A DNA stretch of 56,136 bases from Cudoniella acicularis (Eukaryota; Ascomycota; Leotiomycetes; Helotiales; Helotiaceae). The stretch spans positions 1-56,136 of the forward strand of contig JAAMPI010000175.1 of assembly GCA_013054445.1 (NCBI GenBank), in the 5' to 3' direction. Positions 1 to 10,251 of the stretch are shown here, piece by piece. Below the pieces are notes generated by a model. The model was not told the origin of the DNA. It made no database searches and was given only the letters and a program-made list of their open reading frames with translations. The translations under genes were made by a program, and so were the position numbers. Numbering within the stretch: the stretch's first letter is position 1; each line of letters opens with the position of its first letter.

Positions 1-826
1 ATTAAGAATTTGGGGGTTGTGAGTGTGGATGTGAGATGGTTGTGAGTGAGAGAAGAATTGGAAAGAGTTTAAGAGGTGAGGTTCGGCCGATGATGAATGA
101 ATTTGCCTCATGTGGGTCTAGATACGGGTACACCCGGGTCTAGGCTTGCCTGACTTAGACATGGTCACGTGGGACACGTCATTAAGAAGCCAGAGAGCAT
201 CAACCCTTGCCGAATTTTACATTGTGTAGTTCTTTCATTATTAGATAATTCCCCAATTACTTTAAGAGATAGAACTCTTGATACAATAGGGGAATTAGCC
301 TCGAATCGCGAGACATATTATGTGATGACGCGACTTGTGTTTTGCGGAAGCTCTTGAACTTCTCAAACAAGTGTTGAAGTGGGCTCTCTTATAGTAAAAT
401 TAAGATCATTTAATTTATTGCAAATTACGTTTTCCCTGATCTAGGAATTTGCTTTGTTTCGTGGATGGTCTCCGCCTTTTCGTTAGAATCTCCATAGTCT
501 GCTTCGCGAACATCCGACAAAACACTTAAAAATAGCTAAATTGCAAACAATTACAAAATACTGGGACTAAGCTCAAATAAATATAAGATGAGCAAATTTC
601 ATGGGCATCATTTCTTGAAATATCTCATAATCAAATTGTCTTTACTATTTAAAGTGTTCCAGATTGCGCGCGAGAGCGCAACATGAGTATATTTTGAGAA
701 GAATCTAGACCCCCGAGCAGTATATACATTGTCACAAGTTTTTCAGGGTTATTTTGCTGCCTTTCCTCTTTATTTTCACTTCCTTTGCATTCACCATAAT
801 ATTTTGTTAAAAATCCTGAAATTTAT
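1..826. other. AT-rich non-coding sequence
   Basis: I see no convincing gene here. Open frames are short and lack good start contexts or splice sites. The sequence grows AT-rich towards the 7-bp tandem repeat that follows. It probably holds the 3' flank and downstream spacer of the minus-strand secreted protein gene at 1032-1662. Confidence 0.5.
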
Positions 827-889
827 AATTCATAATTCATAATTCATAATTCATAATTCATAATTCATAATTCATAATTCATAATTCAT
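827..889. repeat. 7-bp tandem repeat (AATTCAT)9
   Basis: Nine uninterrupted, identical copies of AATTCAT, 63 bp in total. The unit is not a multiple of three and lies outside any reading frame. The perfect copies suggest recent slippage expansion, so the locus is probably length-polymorphic. Confidence 0.95.
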
Positions 890-1031
890 TGTAAAGTCAT
901 GCTAATACCAATCTTTGTACTAACCCTTCCACAATTTGACCAAATATCAAACAAAATCCAGAATTTAACAAACTAGAAGAATCGACCAAAGGAGTGACAA
1001 TTTCCATTACCTCCCATCCTTAAACAGATAC

Positions 1032-1662
1032 CTAGAGCGGGCGACACAACGTAGCAGAACACCACGTCCCAGAACAGCAAGTAAGCGGCGCGCAACCACC
1101 GATCGCACTCCCACCACATAGTTCGCACAAACCTACCGAAAATCAGCCATCATACTTAACAAGTCAAAAATTTAGAAACATCACATACCGTATTCAGCAA
1201 TGCAAGTATTAGAAGCAGGCGTGACCTCACATGCGACAGCAGTAATGACCTGCGGCGGCCCAACCGTAATACTAGTTCCACCATTTGAGCTCACGAGACC
1301 ACTCGTGATGGGGTTGTTATTGACATCATAGAAGAAGCAGAAGTTTTCTCCATTGTTGAAAGCGTCGAAGCCGCCGGTGTCGATGGAGCTGACGGAGAGA
1401 TCATTGTCTATCAAATTATTTTCACATTAGTATTCCGTATAAATAAGTGTCCATGTAACGAGAAGGGAAAAGCAGACGAACTTGTAGCATAGGAATAAGC
1501 ATCAGCTTCAAAGTTCAACGTGTAAGAGGCCGGGCCGCCATAGAACGTGAAAGTCAGAGGAAGGAATCGCGGGTCGGGGTAATTTGGATTGCCCCTTGGG
1601 TTGACAGGGCCCGCGAGACCAAGGGAGAGGAGAGGGATAAGAGCGGAGAGGTTGAATCTCAT
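1032..1662 (-). CDS. small secreted cysteine-rich protein (effector-like)
   Basis: A three-exon model: 1662-1482, 1407-1189 and 1132-1032, giving 166 residues. Intron 1 (74 bp) has a TACTAAT branch-like site and ends GATAG. Intron 2 (56 bp) starts GTATGT and ends GGTAG. The protein starts MRFNLSALIPLLSLGLAG, a typical signal peptide. A Tyr/Phe/Asn-rich middle with few Cys follows. The last 30 or so residues, reached only by splicing intron 2, carry eight Cys: C-x2-C-x7-C-x4-CC-x4-C-x4-C, with one further Cys upstream in this exon's boundary region and two more in exon 2. Without that splice the frame stops right after the junction, which supports the model. Small size, signal peptide and clustered Cys fit a secreted effector or cell-wall protein, but I recognise no named family. 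It could also be an ordinary secreted structural protein. Confidence 0.65.
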
Positions 1663-4050
1663 GGTTGATTGATTTTCTTTTTGTTGTGGGTGTGATAAAA
1701 GTAGGTTTTTAATTTATCTTGAAATTTAAATTAAACTTTCCCAAACCCTAGGCTTGGCGGTACTCTTATAGAAATTCCGGAACCATGAACACGATGGAAC
1801 GAATTGTGGCATTACGATTCTTGCTTGAAAGCGGAAGCATCTTTACGAAGTGGGATTCTCCGTATGCCCGCTGTGTTGTTATTTGTGCTGTTTTTGCGGA
1901 TTCTTCCTTATAGCTGGCACTGGAAATAGTTGTGTGGCACCTTTTCAACTAATCACGTTGAAGTAACACGATCGTGAAGTTTTCTCGTGTTGGATTTTTG
2001 TTTTTAAGACAATGTTACGCCAAAGCATGCGTTGGGATGCTCATGTGACTTGTTGCTACTAGGCATCCAATTGTGGCTATAAGCCACCTCGTATTTTTTT
2101 TCACCACGGTAAACTTCGCTATCATGTTTCAAGAATTGGCGTCCAGTTTTGAAAGTGCCGTTGTCTTATTCCTGGGGACAGAAATAGCTGCAAATCCCGA
2201 GCTTTCTTGCAGCGCTGCATGCAATATTGGGTAGTTTCCGTCCTTGTCATATGAACTTCTTTCCGGTTCCACAAAATGAAAATAGACTATCTCCTCGGTA
2301 TATTCCAAAAGACAGATTCTCGATGGCACAAGTATCTGCTCACAGCTTTGCGAGATATAGAAGTGAGAATACGAGATTTATCCCGCTTGCGACTTATGCT
2401 TTAACAAGGTAATGGTATCTAAGAAGGAAAATAATATAAAGAGAAATTTCTACTAGTGCACAGCAAAGCGATTGTCATACATGTCTACCGTATATATTTA
2501 TAAAACACAAAAAATCCCCGTTTTTCAAACCAACCCCGGAAATATCCACAACCCCCCTACTCCTCCCCTTCCCCTCCCCTTCTCGTCAAATGGACCCCAG
2601 CCTCGTATTCCACACCTCAGATCATTAAAATTTCCGCAAACCCCGCAATGTGGCGGGGGAATTCTCCGTCAATTGGCAGCTGACGTATGCGGGGAGAAAC
2701 ATGTCTTGCATGTCTTTTCCGCCACCGCGGCTCATGCCGCCTTTCGGACAAATCATGTTACTGCTTCGTGGACTGATTTTTATGCACGGAATATCCGGAA
2801 GAGTTCAAGCCTCGTGATAAGGGGTTATATTTAGGTTTGAAATTCTCGTGAGGAATGCATGTTATGGCTGCCTGGAGGATCAGGGTATATTGTGGGCGAA
2901 AAGAAATGTGCGTGATTTCCCTTTGAGAACACTTAATTTTTTAATACGAAATACAAGGTAAAAAGTCGAAATAAAGTATATAGAAATTAAATTAAATAAC
3001 TTAACTTATTCATAACAAATTTTAGAGACCTTTCTACCTTTTAAGACTCTTATTTTGTGACGTGTTGGCACTGAACTTAGTACGCTTCCCCCCCCCTGGC
3101 AAGCTCGCCTATCTTACAAGATGCCCTTTTCCCAACCATATTTGAATATATTTATCACAGGAACCAGACAAAACTCTTGATTTCAGACTTCAAAATACTT
3201 TGCGCAGAGAAAAAAAAAACTTTCCAGGAACCACAAAGTGCGCAGCCTCTCCTAGCAGTAATTGCTAGGGAACATGTGACGTCACCCCCGAAGTGCCCCT
3301 GAACTCGCTTCATTTCACATCAGCGACATCGCAACAAGAAGAGAGACAAATTGTAAAGCTCATAATTTCAATAGTAGGTGCTTGTATATACATTATTGGG
3401 GAAAGGGCTGTAAGGAAAATCCGGAGAACTGGAGCCATTCGTTGAAATCAAAGCGCACCTCTGAAGGCATGCGGGGGAACGAGCTTGAGAATTTAAATCA
3501 AAGCACTGTTGAATGGCGGTTCATGAAAAGCTCTCGATATTGAGCCAGGTGTGAGAAGGAAATGTTCTCATGCCTTGCATGTCCATTTCTCGAGCGGTCT
3601 CAAAAGGAGAAATCCAGTGAGCACACCGTGCTTTTGGCCAACGGCCAGCATAGCTCCTCCTCTCCCCTTTGACAAGCACTTACAATATACAAAAACACCA
3701 AAAGCGTACCAAAGCTTATTCAACATATAATCAAAAACAAAATCCCAACCTATATCCCATTACTCAAAAAAAAGCAACGAAATCCACCTAAAACGTTCGT
3801 CCCTCCCAAATCCCAACCTCTAAACTCAAAGCTTAAACTTGAGATGAAAACCCACCTATATGCCAGCGCCCCGCTAGCTTTGCTTACATACGTTGCGTCT
3901 CCAACGCATACTCCAAACGCGACTAGGACGCGGATGCCTAATTCCCACAAGTCAATTTCTTGAGAACCTCGCCGTCATCTCCTCTTAACCACAACTTCCC
4001 TCCTCTTGATTGGTGAGCAGACGGCACCACGCTCTTGTGATATTCACTAG
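1663..4050. other. intergenic sequence, no supported gene
   Basis: About 2.4 kb without a gene I can support. Several open frames exist on both strands (for example a Pro-rich one near 2472-2834), but none has conserved-looking domains, and base composition changes abruptly within them. A C-run (3087-3096) and an A-run (3212-3220) are present. A short frame from ATG 3843 with a weakly hydrophobic start might be a 5' exon of the fragment at 4051-4488, but the joining intron would be under 50 bp and is not convincing. Confidence 0.4.
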
Positions 4051-4488
4051 CCTACCCAGGCCGAACTCCCAATCCCGTCCTCTCTGGACAACAATAAGCT
4101 GCGCTTTGTACGCCAAGTAGCTTCTATCTTGAAACCTGTTCGCCTCGAAAAGATCCGTCAAACCGACGCCATTGCCTCTGTGCTCGCTAAGCGTTTCTCG
4201 GTAGGAGTTTTTGCGTCTATAAGCAGCAGTAGAGAAAACGCCCAATTCACCCTCGAAGGGTTTTCCAGAGGCGGTGTCAAGAGTCTGATGGACAGAATAC
4301 CAAACTTTAATGGGTCAAATACACCCCATTTGAGTCGCGAGAACAAATACGCACTCTCAGGTGTGGATGTCAAGATCCTTAACCAATTTGCAGTCCATGC
4401 GGCCTACGGTCATAGCTCATATTTGAAGGGCGAGATTCGCGGCGTGATGTATGAATACGGAAAGCAAATCGTGAAGGTATTGCACTAG
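4051..4488 (+). CDS. hypothetical protein exon or fragment
   Basis: An open frame of about 145 codons, preceded in frame by a TAG at 4048-4050 that is itself part of a possible CACTAG splice acceptor. It has no ATG near its left edge, so an upstream exon is missing or unrecognised. The translation has a balanced, protein-like composition (a charged helix around LKPVRLEKIRQTDAIASVLA, then Ser/Asn-rich, then HAAYGHSSYLKGEIRG). I cannot assign a family. It lies just upstream of the frameshifted coding remnant at 4731-5349 and may belong to the same decaying gene. Confidence 0.3.
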   Translation, partial: PTQAELPIPSSLDNNKLRFVRQVASILKPVRLEKIRQTDAIASVLAKRFSVGVFASISSSRENAQFTLEGFSRGGVKSLMDRIPNFNGSNTPHLSRENKYALSGVDVKILNQFAVHAAYGHSSYLKGEIRGVMYEYGKQIVKVLH

Positions 4489-4730
4489 TCACCACCTATG
4501 CTTATAAGTCGTTTTCTCCAAACATTCTTGAGCCATTTCGAGTTGGAAATCAAGAGACGTGGTTATTGAAACGCAAAATTCTCCAAAGCTTGGTTGATGA
4601 GAACAGGTGGTGTTGACAAGATGGAGAAGAAGATGAAGACAGTGATGGCGCATACAACAGGAAGAGCTATAAACTCAGATATAGCCATGATACTAACTTT
4701 TCAAACATGGCCTAAAGAAGTCTGGGCTAG

Positions 4731-5349
4731 ATGTGGGCCATGTCGCCCGCTAATCGTAAGAAAGAGGAACGCAAGGCACAAGAACAAGACAAACGAAATC
4801 GGGGGCCACAAATGGTTTTTTTCCTTCTAGGAAGACGAGCACTCTTGCGGGCCTTGTTATACAAGATCCCCACAACAAGGGCAAGGTAGACACGGGTATT
4901 GCTAATAAGCAGAAGTCACTAGCCCAAGGCGAGCAAAGCCCACAATTGGCAGTTAATGTCAGCACAACCGGTGGGGTCGCGGAGGAAAACAAGTCATCAG
5001 AGACGACTTCGAGCGCAGTAGATGACGAAGCTGCTACTGGAGAACTTCAAGTTGACGCAGCTTCCACGGGAAAGGTAGCCGGTAACGATGTCAGCGGTGG
5101 GTGTACAAGCTGCTGTAGCTGATTTGGATGTAGCCGCTCCTGGTCACGAAGCCCATACCGTCGTCGATACAGTCACAAATGGCGCTTTTGATAGTGTAAG
5201 TTCAAGATTCATCCTCCGAAGCTCCGCATGTCGAGTCAGACGAGTTTAGGAATAACGAAGAACCCATAAGCTATATTAAATCTCCGTCCAACCTTCCGGG
5301 TGCTGGCTCGATCGGTGAAATACTAACAACATCGTGCTATGTATTCTGA
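4731..5349 (+). pseudogene. decayed gene encoding an acidic Ser/Thr/Ala-rich protein
   Basis: Protein-like segments follow one another in shifting frames. First, a Lys/Glu/Gln-rich start from ATG 4731 or 4740 (MSPANRKKEERKAQEQDKR). After a T-run near 4818 the frame shifts into a long low-complexity stretch (TSTLAGLVIQDPHNKG, then Ser/Thr/Glu/Ala-rich) to about 5097. Another shift leads into VQAAVADLDVAAPGHEAH. A third leads into a segment with HVESDEFRNNEEPISYIK, ending at TGA 5347-5349. Splice motifs do not explain these shifts, so single-base indels are likely. No family is recognised. Either an old pseudogene or a low-quality assembly of a live gene. Confidence 0.4.
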
Positions 5350-5720
5350 ATATAATGACTACTCCCGCTATGAGCACTCCTTTCAGTGGGCAAGTTTTCC
5401 TGACACTGCTCAGGCCGCCTAAACAAGATGAGAAAATACCAAGTAGAATATTAACGATCGTACTGCTGGTCATATTATAGGTACACCCTTCCAGCAAGAG
5501 ACTTGATTTTCACACCTCGTCATTGGGGACGAAAGCGATCTTAGTGTCAAGCGCTTTTGTGGCAAATTCTGTGCAGATACAACCACAATACCAAAAGTCA
5601 AAATTTGTTTCACGTTTCTTCTTAAATTAATTAATAAATAGCGCTTGACTCGTAGGGAGGCGGCCGGCCAAGGACTTTCGCGCTTCTGCCGAGGAGGAGC
5701 CGATATTCAGTATTCACTTG
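5350..5720. other. spacer left of an inverted-repeat element
   Basis: No gene is supported. The first 150 bp still has open coding-like sequence (MTTPAMSTPFSGQ...) that may be the tail of the decayed gene upstream. The remainder is AT-rich up to the TA that begins the inverted-repeat element. Confidence 0.4.
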
Positions 5721-5722
5721 TA

Positions 5723-6002
5723 CGGAGGTCGCGGCCATAAGTCTTGCAACTGGCAGGGGTGGGCTCGAAGCCTCAGGTCTCAACATGGATCTGGCATAGC
5801 AACGACCCTTAGGGGCACGATAGCCCGAAGGAACAACGACTTTAGTGATGTTTGTAGGGCCTGTGCGCTGTATCTCAGCCCCCAGAAGCCTGTAAAGCCC
5901 TGTATTTACAGTGCCCTCTGGTTGCTGTGCAACGCCCCTGCCACTTAAGCGAGATGTGGCGTCACACCCTAGCAGCTGCAAGACTTATGGCCGCGACCTC
6001 CG
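5723..6002. mobile_element. MITE-like element with TA target-site duplication
   Basis: A 280-bp segment bounded by inverted repeats. The left arm begins CGGAGGTCGCGGCCATAAGT and matches the reverse complement of the right arm for 26 bases without mismatch, then imperfectly for about 10 more. Both ends are flanked by TA (5721-5722 and 6003-6004), the target duplication of Tc1/mariner/pogo elements. It contains no transposase, so it would be a non-autonomous derivative. It is GC-rich and not visibly RIP-mutated, unlike the large transposons in this window. The sequence TGTACAAGTG just right of the element (6024-6033) mirrors CACTTGTAC at the left boundary (5716-5724), so the flanks also carry a short inverted match. 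Confidence 0.65.
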
Positions 6003-6209
6003 TACTGGCGACGAAATTAAATGTACAAGTGCAGGCAAAATTCCACCAAGACAAAGCAAGTCGCAAGCGTCAATAACAGAACATCAGCAGAATTCAAAAG
6101 CGTCAAAAATAATAGCAAGTCGGAAACTCGGGGAAACTCAATACTCAAGGCCAAGTTATCTTCTGATGAAAAGTAATCAGTCAAAAACATTTATAGGCAT
6201 CAATGACAA

Positions 6210-7322
6210 CTATGCCAAGACATTAAGCAACTCCTTTCCTTGATGCCACCTCTCCAAAATCTCCGCCTGCTCATCATACCAATTGCCTATTGACTCTTCT
6301 TCAACGTAACCCATATGCGGACTCAATAGCACATGGCTTCTGCCGTCCTTCCCCCATTTCGTGGTCCTCCATTTGCTATCTTGTGGTAACGGTTCGATTT
6401 CGTAGACATCAAGCGCTGCGCCTCTGATCAAACCTTCATCCAGCACCTTTATCAAAGCCTCTTCATCAACGACAGGGCCTCGGGAGGTGTTGACCAAAAG
6501 TGCACTTTTCTTCAACAATTTCAAATCTTCAGCGCCAACAATTCCTCTCGATCTCTCCGATAACACATAATGCACACTTAGCACGTCGGCTATTTTGAAA
6601 AGTTCTTCTTTTGAGACAACCTTGAATGTCTTTTCGCCATTCTCATCTTCAACTGGAAGGCCGGCTTCTTTTGCCTTCTGATCCGCCGTTTCTTGAGTCA
6701 ACGATGTACTCCACGCAACAACTCGCATGCCAAAGGCAGTATGCATGATCTTCCCAACAGTCACACCAAGTCTTCCTAGGCCTAGGCTGGAAAATGTTTT
6801 GCCAGATAAGCCAGTTGCCAGGGCCGTTTGCCATCCTCCCGATTTAACCACTATATCATCAAGGGCGATGTTTCTTGCAATACCAAGAATCAATGCAACT
6901 GCGTGCTGAGTGGTGCTATCAGGTCCCTTTCTTTTCTTTCCAGTGAGTGAAGGGGCATCGGAACGACTTTTACCAAGAGCACCAGTCACGGGAATGCCAA
7001 GCTTCTTTGCAGCAACCATGTCGATACCTGCATTTCTGGTTCCAGTCGTCAAAAGAAGCTTGAGATTCGGCAATCTCTTAAGCAACGATTCGGGGAATGG
7101 AGTCCGCTCGCGCATGGACGAGATGACAGTGTATGGCTTAAGCCTCTCCACAAGCTCATCCTTGACACTATCGGGCGTTGTGGGATGATTGTATGGAAGC
7201 AGGGTGTCTCGGAAGACCGTGAATTCGAAAGTGGGTTCTAAAGAGGCAAAGTGAGGAGCTGCAATCCCTTGGTAGTCATCTAGGATTGCAACTTTAATTG
7301 GTTTCTGTGGGATAGGTGGCAT
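6210..7322 (-). CDS. D-isomer-specific 2-hydroxyacid dehydrogenase
   Basis: An intronless 370-residue protein of the NAD(P)-dependent D-2-hydroxyacid dehydrogenase family (hydroxypyruvate/glyoxylate reductase-like), which reduces 2-oxoacids to D-2-hydroxyacids, probably in the cytosol since no targeting peptide is visible. Motifs are in family order: the nucleotide-binding GLGRLGVTVG (about 181-190), NTSRGPVVDEEAL with catalytic Arg281, a Glu in DVYEIEP (Glu310), and LSPHMGY with catalytic His336. A Lys/Ser/Pro-rich insertion (about 117-133) precedes DSTTQHAVALIL and is longer than in bacterial relatives. The start ATG at 7322 is followed by MPPIPQKPIKVAILDDYQG, where the first beta-strand begins. 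Length is close to that of fungal family members (about 350-370). The exact substrate cannot be told from sequence. Confidence 0.9.
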   Translation of the reverse strand: MPPIPQKPIKVAILDDYQGIAAPHFASLEPTFEFTVFRDTLLPYNHPTTPDSVKDELVERLKPYTVISSMRERTPFPESLLKRLPNLKLLLTTGTRNAGIDMVAAKKLGIPVTGALGKSRSDAPSLTGKKRKGPDSTTQHAVALILGIARNIALDDIVVKSGGWQTALATGLSGKTFSSLGLGRLGVTVGKIMHTAFGMRVVAWSTSLTQETADQKAKEAGLPVEDENGEKTFKVVSKEELFKIADVLSVHYVLSERSRGIVGAEDLKLLKKSALLVNTSRGPVVDEEALIKVLDEGLIRGAALDVYEIEPLPQDSKWRTTKWGKDGRSHVLLSPHMGYVEEESIGNWYDEQAEILERWHQGKELLNVLA

Positions 7323-8035
7323 TGTAGAGTTTTGGCGGGGGTTGACACCTTTCGGATTTTGAATGACTGGGATTCAGGATCGTGTGAAAGTGGAAGATAT
7401 CGACTCGGAGCTTCTCTTCCCAAAACCAATTCGAAGTTATGTAAATGCTCTTTGTTCGTAGTTGATGTTGATAGAAGTGGGGGAGCGACGTCGGACCATG
7501 TTTAGGCTGGAGAATGCCCGAATCAAAACTCCACAAGCCCGAAAGCCATAAAAACAGATAAAGATCCGCAGAATCACGTGGATCGAGAAACAAAACTTTC
7601 CGGTGGGGGTGGAGAGACCTCAAATCGTGTTACTCATTCATGATTGGTGCGCATGAAGCTCATCGACCCTTCTAAGTAGTCGGCGTTATTCCTGCCGACT
7701 TCGTCCACCCCGCCACGAAGCATGTACCTAGATCCGAGGTGTGTGATTGCTCTTACGCATCCACGGAATACTGTTCGGAACACTTCCTTAGGAACACAGT
7801 CTAATTCGTGGATGGTGTGGGACAGGACGGCATCGTGCTTTTATTTTTCTCGAGAAGGTCCTCTTGGGATCTTGTAAAAGGTCGCGGATAATTCCAACCA
7901 CTTTATCATTTCTCACGAATTTGAGGTCAGTTGACGACGAATCTGCAACATTCCCAATATCTATCGCTGCAATTTATCCTCTCAAGAGAGAGCTGCTATC
8001 TTATCCGTCACCGACTTCCGCCGTCTGTGAAAACC
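7323..8035. promoter_or_regulatory. divergent promoter region between dehydrogenase genes
   Basis: A 713-bp spacer between a minus-strand and a plus-strand gene, so it must hold both promoters. No further gene is supported. A sharing of control between the 2-hydroxyacid dehydrogenase and the L-arabinitol dehydrogenase is possible but nothing in the sequence proves it. Confidence 0.4.
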
Positions 8036-9214
8036 ATGTCTCCTTCTGCAATAGATATCTTACCTTCTGCAATGGAGAAGCCAACAAAGTCTAACATAGG
8101 GGTGTATACCAACCCTAGCCATGACCTCTGGGTTGCAGAAGCCGAACCTTCCCTCGAAAGTGTTCAAAAGGGAGAAGGCTTGAAACCAGGAGAAGTGACG
8201 GTGGGAATCAAGAGTACCGGAATCTGCGGGTATGCTTTCCAGAGCTTTTTCGAAAATTAAGACTAACAGCTCTCTAGTTCTGATGTGCACTTCTGGCATG
8301 CTGGGTGTATAGGACCCATGATTGTGACGGACACACATATTCTCGGACACGAGTCGGCCGGAGTTATATTGGCAGTTCATCCTTCCGTCGACCATCTCAA
8401 AGTTGGCGATCGTGTAGCCATCGAGCCAAATGTCATCTGCAACGAATGCGAGCCATGTCTAACAGGCAGATACAACGGCTGCGAAAAGGTCCAGTTCCTG
8501 TCGACCCCTCCTGTTCCCGGACTTCTCCGCAGATATGTTAACCACCCAGCCGTTTGGTGCCATAAGATTGGAGATATGTCTTTCGAAGATGGCGCTTGTC
8601 TAGAGCCATTGAGTGTGGCTCTTGCTTGCATGCAACGGTCTGGTGTTCGTCTTGGAGACCCGGTACTCATCTGCGGTGCAGGCCCCATTGGCCTTATTAC
8701 CCTATTATGCTGTCAAGCTGCCGGCGCATGTCCCCTAGTCATTACTGATATTGATGAGGGAAGACTGGCGTTTGCGAAGAAACTCGTGCCATCGGTGGTC
8801 ACACACAAGGTCGAACGAGTTTCGCCAGAAGAATCTGCAAAGGCCATTGTAACTGTGTTCGGGGGGATTGAGCCAGCTGTTGCTCTCGAGTGCACAGGGG
8901 TCGAGAGTAGCGTCTCGTCTGCCATTTGGGCAGTGAAGTTTGGAGGGAAGGTGTTCGTCGTTGGGGTTGGGAAGAACGAGATGACTATTCCATTCATGAG
9001 ACTGAGCGTTCGTGAAATTGACCTACAGTTTCAGTACAGGTATAGCAACACATGGCCAAGAGCCATTCGACTAGTGCAGAGCGGCATCATCGACCTGAAA
9101 AAGCTGGTGACGCATCGATTCCAGCTGGAGGACGCGGTGAAGGCATTCGAAACGGCAGCAAGACCCAAAGACTGGGGCAATCAAGGTGCAAATAAAGAGC
9201 GAAGACTGAAATAA
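8036..9214 (+). CDS. lad1: L-arabinitol 4-dehydrogenase
   Basis: Exons 8036-8229 and 8278-9214 (48-bp intron with GACTAAC branch) encode 376 residues. This zinc-dependent medium-chain dehydrogenase oxidises L-arabinitol to L-xylulose in fungal L-arabinose catabolism. The match to fungal LAD is strong by eye: [12 protein letters not shown] start, [15 protein letters not shown] spanning the splice site, GHESAG, the structural-zinc loop with [15 protein letters not shown], the Rossmann glycine motif CGAGPIGL, and [14 protein letters not shown] near the C-terminus. Catalytic zinc ligands (Cys in GICGSD, His and Glu in LGHESAG) are present. The last 18 or so residues are odd: family members end in a motif like [11 protein letters not shown], and that peptide is encoded here one base out of frame (TGA at 9207-9209), while the open frame ends in an unrelated basic tail. 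A one-base insertion near 9170 or a sequence error would explain it. Confidence 0.93.
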
Positions 9215-9512
9215 AGTATGGTAGAAAGCGTTGTATTTAGCTCCTCATGACACATAGCTTCTAGAGTATTGTTGAACGATATTGTAGCTCTCGTCTCTGC
9301 GCGAGTTTTGTAAACTTCCAAGCTGAAGGAACGAGGCTCGGAGCTCGGAGCCTTTTCACGTGACCCAGCACCATTTCCGAATCTTCGCGGTGGCCGGCAA
9401 GAAAAGTCACAATTCTCGCGCGACTCCTTCCTACGACCAATTGCCCGCCCACCACCTCTCGAGCATCGAGGCAATCATTTCCTATCGTCCCCCGGGTCCA
9501 TAGATTCCCATC

Positions 9513-10251
9513 ATGTCCTTGAGCCTTTCGCGCGCCGTGCTGCGGCAAACCACCAAGCTCCCTGGCCGGACAGCTCGCCGATTCGAATCGACAACATCCA
9601 AGGCTACCGAGGCAGCGAAGGACACAACATCAAAAGCATCACAGACAGCGACGGATTACAAATCGAAAGCTTCGGAAGGTCTCTCAAGGGTCACTTCGTC
9701 CGCTGGGCCAGCAATCAGTGGTGCCGCGAAGGGTCTCGGGAACGCGCTCGGAAATATTGGTGGTAGGACTGGCAGACTGATTGCATTCATTGAGCGTAAG
9801 TGGCATCCCTAGAGCGTCAATTGGGGCGTTTTGGCGTTATTTGGGAGCTCAATGGCTGATGTTGCAACCACAGGCCAAATCCCTCCCACTGTCTACTATG
9901 CGCGTGTTGGCTTGGAGCTCTCCAAGCTCGTTTTCCAAGGGCAAAAGATGACCCCTCCGTAAGTAATATCCTATTGTTGAATTTGGATGAACTATGCTGA
10001 TATGCCAATATAGTCCTATTTCAACCTTCCAATCATACTATCAACGTGTACTCCAAGGCTTACGAACCCCCGGTCCGTTCCTCAACCAAGCCTCGAACTC
10101 TGTACAACAACTTCGTCAAAATCTGAATACCACGAACCTGGTTACTGGAGGAGTGGTAGTTGCGGAACTTTTGGGATTCTTCACGGTTGGTGAGATGATT
10201 GGCAGAATGAAGCTCGTTGGTTACAGGGGTGATACCGGTTCCCATCACTAA
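9513..10251 (+). CDS. ATP20: mitochondrial F1Fo ATP synthase subunit g
   Basis: Exons 9513-9795, 9874-9958 and 10014-10251 encode 201 residues. The product is the small membrane subunit g of the Fo sector, which helps dimerise ATP synthase in the inner mitochondrial membrane. The N-terminus is a basic, Ser/Thr-rich presequence (MSLSLSRAVLRQTTKLPGRT then ARRF) followed by a long Lys/Ser/Thr/Ala-rich linker. The subunit g core starts at RTGRLIAFIER and runs through QIPPTVYYARVGLELSKLVF and the C-terminal hydrophobic helix LVTGGVVVAELLGFFTVGEMIGR, which contains a GxxxG-like dimerisation stretch. Both introns have consensus ends (GTAAGT...CACAG, GTAAGT...ATATAG) and restore the frame. A TCACGTGA box lies about 150 bp upstream. 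This is a conserved housekeeping gene and a good anchor for taxonomy. Confidence 0.9.

Noticed and set aside
2472..2834. A 120-codon open frame on the plus strand.
   Set aside because: Composition changes from Pro-rich to random-looking, with no domain and no splice support; more likely promoter sequence.
5631..5981. A 116-codon minus-strand frame.
   Set aside because: It runs through the inverted-repeat element and its arms, so it is chance openness in GC-rich repeat sequence.
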